Positions 7,413 through 10,271 of a DNA stretch of 10,271 bases are shown here, piece by piece. Location: NCBI GenBank assembly GCA_033722295.1, contig JAWVZH010000112.1, forward strand, positions 1-10,271. Reading direction: 5' to 3'. The notes under the pieces are model-generated. The model saw only the letters and a list, made by a program, of their open reading frames with translations. It had not been told where the DNA came from and made no database searches. Both the position numbers and the translations under genes were made by a program. The first letter of the stretch is position 1. Each line of letters starts with the position of its first letter. Origin of the DNA: JAWVZH01 sp033722295 (GTDB lineage Bacteria; Bacteroidota; Bacteroidia; Chitinophagales; Saprospiraceae).

Positions 7413-8729
7413 ATGAAAATCAAATCTATCTTTTTTCTGTTGAGCGTCCTGCCAATTTTATCACATTCTCAGGAGGATCTCTTAAGTTCTGGACCGATGC
7501 TCGGCTACAATACGATGAAGGAAGTTCAGATCTGGGTTCAGACCACAAAACCGGCGAATGTTGAGATCCAGTATTGGAGGTCTGATCGTCCGGACAGCAT
7601 CCTTTCTTCAGATCCATATCAGACCACAAAGGAGGAAGTCTATACGGCTCATCTCGATCTGGCCACTGAACCTGGTATGAACTATGACTACCGTCTGCTG
7701 ATCAATGACGAGGAGATATCCCGGCCGTATCCCATGAACTTTACCACTCAGAAGATCTGGAAATGGCGAGGCGATGCGCCGGATTTTGATTTTGCCATAG
7801 GAAGCTGCATGTATATGAATGAACCTATCTACGACAGGCCGGGGAAACCCTATGGCGGCAGTCTGGATATCCTCGGCAGTATTACGGAGGACGATCCTGA
7901 CTTCATGGTCTGGCTGGGAGACAATATCTACCTCAGGGAAGCGGACTGGAACAGTCGCACGGGAATCATGCATCGATACACTCACATGCGTGCAGCTGCC
8001 GAGATCCAACCATTATTGGCAAAAACACATCATTATGCCATCTGGGACGACCATGACTACGGCCCCAATGACAGCAACAGGAGTTATTGGGGAAAGAGGA
8101 TCACGGAAGAAGCCTTCAGGCTCTTCTGGTCAAATCCTAATTATGATCTGACAGGGGAAGGTGGCATCACCGGAACTTTCATCTGGGCCGACTGCCAATT
8201 CTTTTTATTGGACAGTAGATATCACAGGACTTCACCGGATATTGAAGATCGTCATGTTCTTGGTGCAGCTCAAAAACAATGGTTGTTCGATGCACTTTTA
8301 TACAGCAAGGCGAAATTCAAATTCATTTGCATAGGCCCACAGTTTCTCAATGACGATGCCGTTCATGATAACCATGCAGAATTTCCTGAGGAAAGACAGG
8401 AGATCATAAACTTCATAGACCGCCACAATATTGAAGGTGTTATATTTCTCACCGGTGATAGGCATTATTCAGAGATTTCCAGGCTGACTACGGATGACGG
8501 AGATGTTTTGTACGATGTGACGTGCTCTTCACTGACGGCAGGTTCTGTAGACGGCAGTAATAAGCCCAACAAATATCGGATTGAAGGCACCCAGATAAAT
8601 CCACACAACTATGCTATCATCAGTGTAAACGGTACATATTGGGAGCGTCAGGTAAGTGTTTCCTTCAGGGATGCTGAAGGTAAGGAATTCTTTGCACCGG
8701 TGATCCTGGATTTTGAGTCAAAAGATTAA
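7413..8729 (+). CDS. PhoD-family secreted phosphatase/phosphodiesterase
   Basis: A 438-residue exported metallophosphatase of the PhoD (alkaline phosphatase D) family, acting on phosphomonoesters or phosphodiesters outside the cytoplasm. It begins with a signal peptide (MKIKSIFFLLSVLPILSHSQ), followed by an N-terminal Fn3-like domain typical of the family (GPMLGYNTMKEVQIWVQT, with PYPMNFTT near its end). The catalytic domain has GSCMYMN, then D163 and GDNIY (D170, N171), WDDHDYGPND (D212, D213, H214, D215), a central LLDSRYHR motif and TGDRHYSE (D349, R350, H351). These are the expected metal ligands and catalytic region. There is no Tat RR motif, unlike Bacillus subtilis PhoD, so Sec export is likely. 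It lies 96 bp after paoC and converges with crtY. Substrate unknown; induction by phosphate starvation is a family habit, and I saw no pho box here. Confidence 0.9.
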   Translation: MKIKSIFFLLSVLPILSHSQEDLLSSGPMLGYNTMKEVQIWVQTTKPANVEIQYWRSDRPDSILSSDPYQTTKEEVYTAHLDLATEPGMNYDYRLLINDEEISRPYPMNFTTQKIWKWRGDAPDFDFAIGSCMYMNEPIYDRPGKPYGGSLDILGSITEDDPDFMVWLGDNIYLREADWNSRTGIMHRYTHMRAAAEIQPLLAKTHHYAIWDDHDYGPNDSNRSYWGKRITEEAFRLFWSNPNYDLTGEGGITGTFIWADCQFFLLDSRYHRTSPDIEDRHVLGAAQKQWLFDALLYSKAKFKFICIGPQFLNDDAVHDNHAEFPEERQEIINFIDRHNIEGVIFLTGDRHYSEISRLTTDDGDVLYDVTCSSLTAGSVDGSNKPNKYRIEGTQINPHNYAIISVNGTYWERQVSVSFRDAEGKEFFAPVILDFESKD

Positions 8730-8775
8730 CTGACCTGATGTCGTTCAACCATTTTCCCAGGCAAGATTTAAGCCT

Positions 8776-9924
8776 TTATCTTGTCAGTTGATTGATCAAT
8801 GCACGAAGGAATGGAGCGCTTCGAAAGCTGGAGATTATTTTTATGTCTTCGAGCATGTTTGTTTCCTCATCAAGAAACTTGAATATCCGACGAGCAGGGG
8901 ATTTTCCGAACATTGATCCGAAGAGCTCGGTCCCCAGTTCGTTGTGATGGTTGAGTATGTCGAGTAACAGTCGGTCGTATAGCCGGAATCGATTACGAGC
9001 AATACCCGAAGCAGGTGGTTTTCCAGATTTAATATTTTGTATGATCCGACCGGCATATTTCTCAGAGTTTTTGAAGGAGTATCCTGAAGATGGGCGCACC
9101 CAGGATCCGGCGGTACCGATCTTTGTAATGTTTTCCTTGTGTAGATTGTGGAAAGGATAGTCCGTCATGGGTATGATGCCTTTTTCAACTTCCATGACCG
9201 AATAGTCCTTCAGGCCTATTATCTCCCTGATGTAGAGATCGAGCATCTTGTCATATTCATGATCTTTGATCAGTTCAGGTGTGAAAAGAGTGAATTCCAC
9301 GAGAGCAGTACGCTTTGACGTGGGAAGCACATAGCTAAAACTCGTGGTATTCTTCCATCTTAACCGAAAGTCCATGATCACAAATTCGTCCGGATCAAAG
9401 TGGTCCTCTTCTGTCTGAATGGACCATCCTTTGAAGTGCTGAAGGATTCGAGTGTATGGATCATCATCCTGATAAAAGGAAGGATCGATTCGGCTGTCAA
9501 AAATATGGTGGGCGTAATAGGTGCTCTTCTCAGCAACGATGGCATTGCTCTCATCCTGTCTTATTTCAGAAACTGTATCAGAAACCCAGTGGAAGTTAGG
9601 CGCTTCTCTGACTTTCTGTTTGCCATAATTATAGAATGCTATAGAACGCAGCATTTTGTATCGATAGGGGGCCATATCCAATCGTTCCGGCTTTGCTTCG
9701 CTGTAGAACTTGCCTCTACTCCAACTGTGATGGATCAATCCGTCCCATTTACCTTCTCCAGGTTCCCAGAAGCACCAGGTGCGGTCATTTTCAGACTTGG
9801 ATTCCTTTTCAATTATGATGATCTGCTTATCTCGGAAAAAAGGATCTTCCATCATGGCCAATGCCAGATGTATTCCGGAACAGCCGGCACCGATTATAGC
9901 AAAATTAAAGGTGGTAGAATCCAT
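8776..9924 (-). CDS. crtY: Lycopene beta-cyclase, CrtY type
   Basis: FAD-dependent lycopene cyclase that closes the ends of lycopene to beta-ionone rings, giving beta-carotene, the precursor of zeaxanthin and similar membrane carotenoids. The 382-residue protein starts with a dinucleotide-binding motif, GAGCSG (12-17), followed by the acidic end of the second strand (IIIIEKE, E39). The signature NDRTWCFWEP (R48 to W53) is diagnostic of CrtY-type cyclases. Later come IIPMTDYPFHN and GTAGSWVRPSSGYSF, the conserved region near the flavin and active site. The ATG at 9924 is preferred to an upstream TTG at 9936 because it begins 11 residues before the GxGxxG motif. Other carotenoid genes (crtB, crtI, crtZ) are not adjacent on the side visible here. 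A 25-bp imperfect palindrome lies 37 bp upstream of the start. Its stop is 46 bp from the convergent phosphatase gene. Confidence 0.9.
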   Translation of the reverse strand: MDSTTFNFAIIGAGCSGIHLALAMMEDPFFRDKQIIIIEKESKSENDRTWCFWEPGEGKWDGLIHHSWSRGKFYSEAKPERLDMAPYRYKMLRSIAFYNYGKQKVREAPNFHWVSDTVSEIRQDESNAIVAEKSTYYAHHIFDSRIDPSFYQDDDPYTRILQHFKGWSIQTEEDHFDPDEFVIMDFRLRWKNTTSFSYVLPTSKRTALVEFTLFTPELIKDHEYDKMLDLYIREIIGLKDYSVMEVEKGIIPMTDYPFHNLHKENITKIGTAGSWVRPSSGYSFKNSEKYAGRIIQNIKSGKPPASGIARNRFRLYDRLLLDILNHHNELGTELFGSMFGKSPARRIFKFLDEETNMLEDIKIISSFRSAPFLRALINQLTR

Positions 9925-9960
9925 AGAACCAGACAAAGAATGTCAATTGAGCCAGGTACA

Positions 9961-9985
9961 GGTTATGAGAAACTTTCTCATCACC
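9961..9985. promoter_or_regulatory. 25-bp imperfect palindrome upstream of crtY
   Basis: ATGAGAAA (9965-9972) and TTTCTCAT (9974-9981) flank one central C, and after one mismatched pair the symmetry continues with GGT/ACC at the ends. It sits 37-61 bp upstream of the crtY ATG, the usual place for an operator overlapping a promoter. Only one base separates the arms, so a protein-binding site is more likely than an RNA hairpin. I could not place a confident -33/-7 pair in this leader. Confidence 0.45.
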
Positions 9986-10072
9986 ACTAATGTGGAATGA
10001 TTGATAAATCAGCTGGAAAATAACTGAAATGCCGAACCAGGCCAAATAATTCTACAGGGGGACATTATAAAA

Positions 10073-10088
10073 CACGATCTGGATCGTG
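10073..10088. repeat. 16-bp inverted repeat CACGATC-TG-GATCGTG
   Basis: Perfect 7-bp arms flank a 2-bp spacer. Read on the minus strand it is followed by TTTTAT, so it could be a weak second terminator for transcription entering from the right edge, but the tight loop argues against efficiency. Its centre shares a GATC-(CA/TG)-GATC decamer with the inverted repeat at 1564-1579. Confidence 0.35.
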
Positions 10089-10128
10089 CAACTTCTTGAG
10101 TTGTCAGGGCATGATGAATACCGGTACT

Positions 10129-10156
10129 GGTCGTCCCAGGACTCGAACTCCCGACC
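10129..10156 (-). repeat. tRNA T-arm-like sequence at the repeat boundary
   Basis: Read on the minus strand, GGTCGGGAGTTCGAGTCC is followed by TGGGACGACC. GTTCGAGTC is the canonical T-loop core of a tRNA, and GGTCG/CGACC at the ends can pair. The five bases on either side of the loop do not form a proper T-stem, and no acceptor, D or anticodon arm precedes it, so this is not a tRNA gene. It marks one end of the repeated unit. Confidence 0.5.
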
Positions 10157-10271
10157 TAAAACAAAAAAAGCCCAGCGTTTCTGCTGAGCCTTATAGTGGG
10201 CGATGAGATCATGACGAAGCCGGGGGCTTGTCATGACTGAGACATCCGCCAAAGGCGGATCGTCCCAGGAC
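10131..10271. repeat. Tandem repeat, 129-bp period (one unit plus the start of the next)
   Basis: The 12-mer TCGTCCCAGGAC at 10131-10142 recurs exactly at 10260-10271, where the window ends, so at least one 129-bp unit is present. Within the unit are, from left to right, the T-arm-like segment, a terminator-like hairpin, an interrupted stem (ATGAC-G-AAGCC, loop GGG, GGCTTGTCAT, 10211-10234) and a perfect hairpin ATCCGCC-AAA-GGCGGAT (10244-10260). Such dense hairpins suggest a dispersed intergenic repeat of the genome. The number of copies beyond the edge cannot be seen. Confidence 0.55.
10163..10192 (-). terminator. Rho-independent terminator on the minus strand
   Basis: Minus-strand RNA would fold AAG(G)CTCAGC with GCTGGGCTT around the loop AGAAAC, a 9-bp stem with one bulged G and one G-U pair. 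A run of seven Ts and then GTTTT follows. The G-U pair becomes a C-A mismatch on the plus strand, which fixes the direction. It should end a transcript coming from a gene beyond the right edge, and it also forms part of the repeated unit. Confidence 0.7.

Larger units (their letters stand above)
10052..10271 (-). other. Open frame across the repeat, perhaps the C-terminal tail of an off-window gene
   Basis: On the minus strand one frame is open from the right edge to a TAG at 10052-10054. It reads SWDDPPLADVSVMTSPRLRH, then continues through KAQQKRWAFFVLGREFESWDD to a unique tail ending in YNVPL. The peptide SWDD comes round again because the 129-bp repeat is a multiple of three. No convincing start lies inside the window. 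From memory, similar tails (SPRLRH, GREFES) occur after short GIY-YIG nuclease-like ORFs in Bacteroidota, which would put a gene off the right edge; that is inference. The frame also runs through a terminator-like hairpin, so it may be untranslated. Confidence 0.3.

Noticed and set aside
8762..8783. CAAGAT/ATCTTG inverted repeat between the convergent phosphatase and crtY genes as a shared terminator
   Set aside because: Only about 6-8 outer pairs form, the inside is mismatched and no T-run follows on either strand.
8728..8789. AACTGAC and GTCAGTT arms flanking the convergent gene ends
   Set aside because: Seven-base arms 48 bp apart are weak and likely to be chance.
9400..9990. 196-codon plus-strand ORF opposite crtY
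   Set aside because: It is antisense to a frame with GAGCSG and RTWCFW signatures of lycopene cyclases, and has no features of its own.
10129..10200. A tRNA gene on the minus strand
   Set aside because: Only the T-loop core is recognisable; there are no D, anticodon or acceptor arms, and the T-stem does not pair.

Overview
The window looks like chromosomal DNA of a member of the Bacteroidota, perhaps of the Cytophagia, Saprospiria or Flavobacteriia type. The protein families fit this: a CrtY-type lycopene cyclase, a RhlE-like DEAD-box helicase and a small barrel-like exported protein. So do the moderate GC content, the AT-rich leaders with little Shine-Dalgarno signal, and one perfect TAnnTTTG-type -7 box. 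This assignment is inference from sequence style; no rRNA or other marker gene is present.

Layout. Bases 1-388 (minus) hold the N-terminal third or so of a DEAD-box RNA helicase that runs off the left edge. Bases 389-990 have no convincing gene. They contain a 34-bp perfect palindrome just upstream of the helicase and two exact direct copies of a 20-bp GC-centred repeat that resemble remnants of a mobile element. Bases 991-1530 (minus) encode a small secreted, probably beta-barrel protein of unknown role. Bases 1782-3401 (plus) encode a polytopic GT-C (family 39/ArnT-like) glycosyltransferase. Bases 3536-7316 (plus) form a tight three-gene operon for a periplasmic molybdenum hydroxylase of the PaoABC type: a Tat-targeted 2x[2Fe-2S] subunit, an FAD subunit with an inserted four-cysteine Fe-S site, and a molybdopterin subunit. 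Bases 7413-8729 (plus) encode a secreted PhoD-family phosphatase. It converges with crtY (lycopene beta-cyclase) at 8776-9924 on the minus strand. The right end (about 10131-10271) begins a tandem repeat with a 129-bp period. It carries a tRNA T-arm-like sequence, a minus-strand terminator hairpin and other hairpins, and its reading frame stays open across the repeat joint.

How the genes work together. Only the pao genes clearly form a functional unit: electrons from aldehyde (or related) oxidation at Mo-MPT would pass through the Fe-S centres to FAD, and the assembled complex would be exported through the Tat signal on PaoA. The PhoD-like phosphatase is also exported, so two neighbouring units act outside the cytoplasm, but nothing shows that they are linked. 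The crtY gene is an orphan here, with no crtI, crtB or crtZ beside it.

I see no clear case for a previously undescribed multi-gene system. The least explained parts are non-coding: the palindrome and direct repeats in 389-990, the palindromes upstream of two minus-strand genes, and the in-frame repeat at the right edge.
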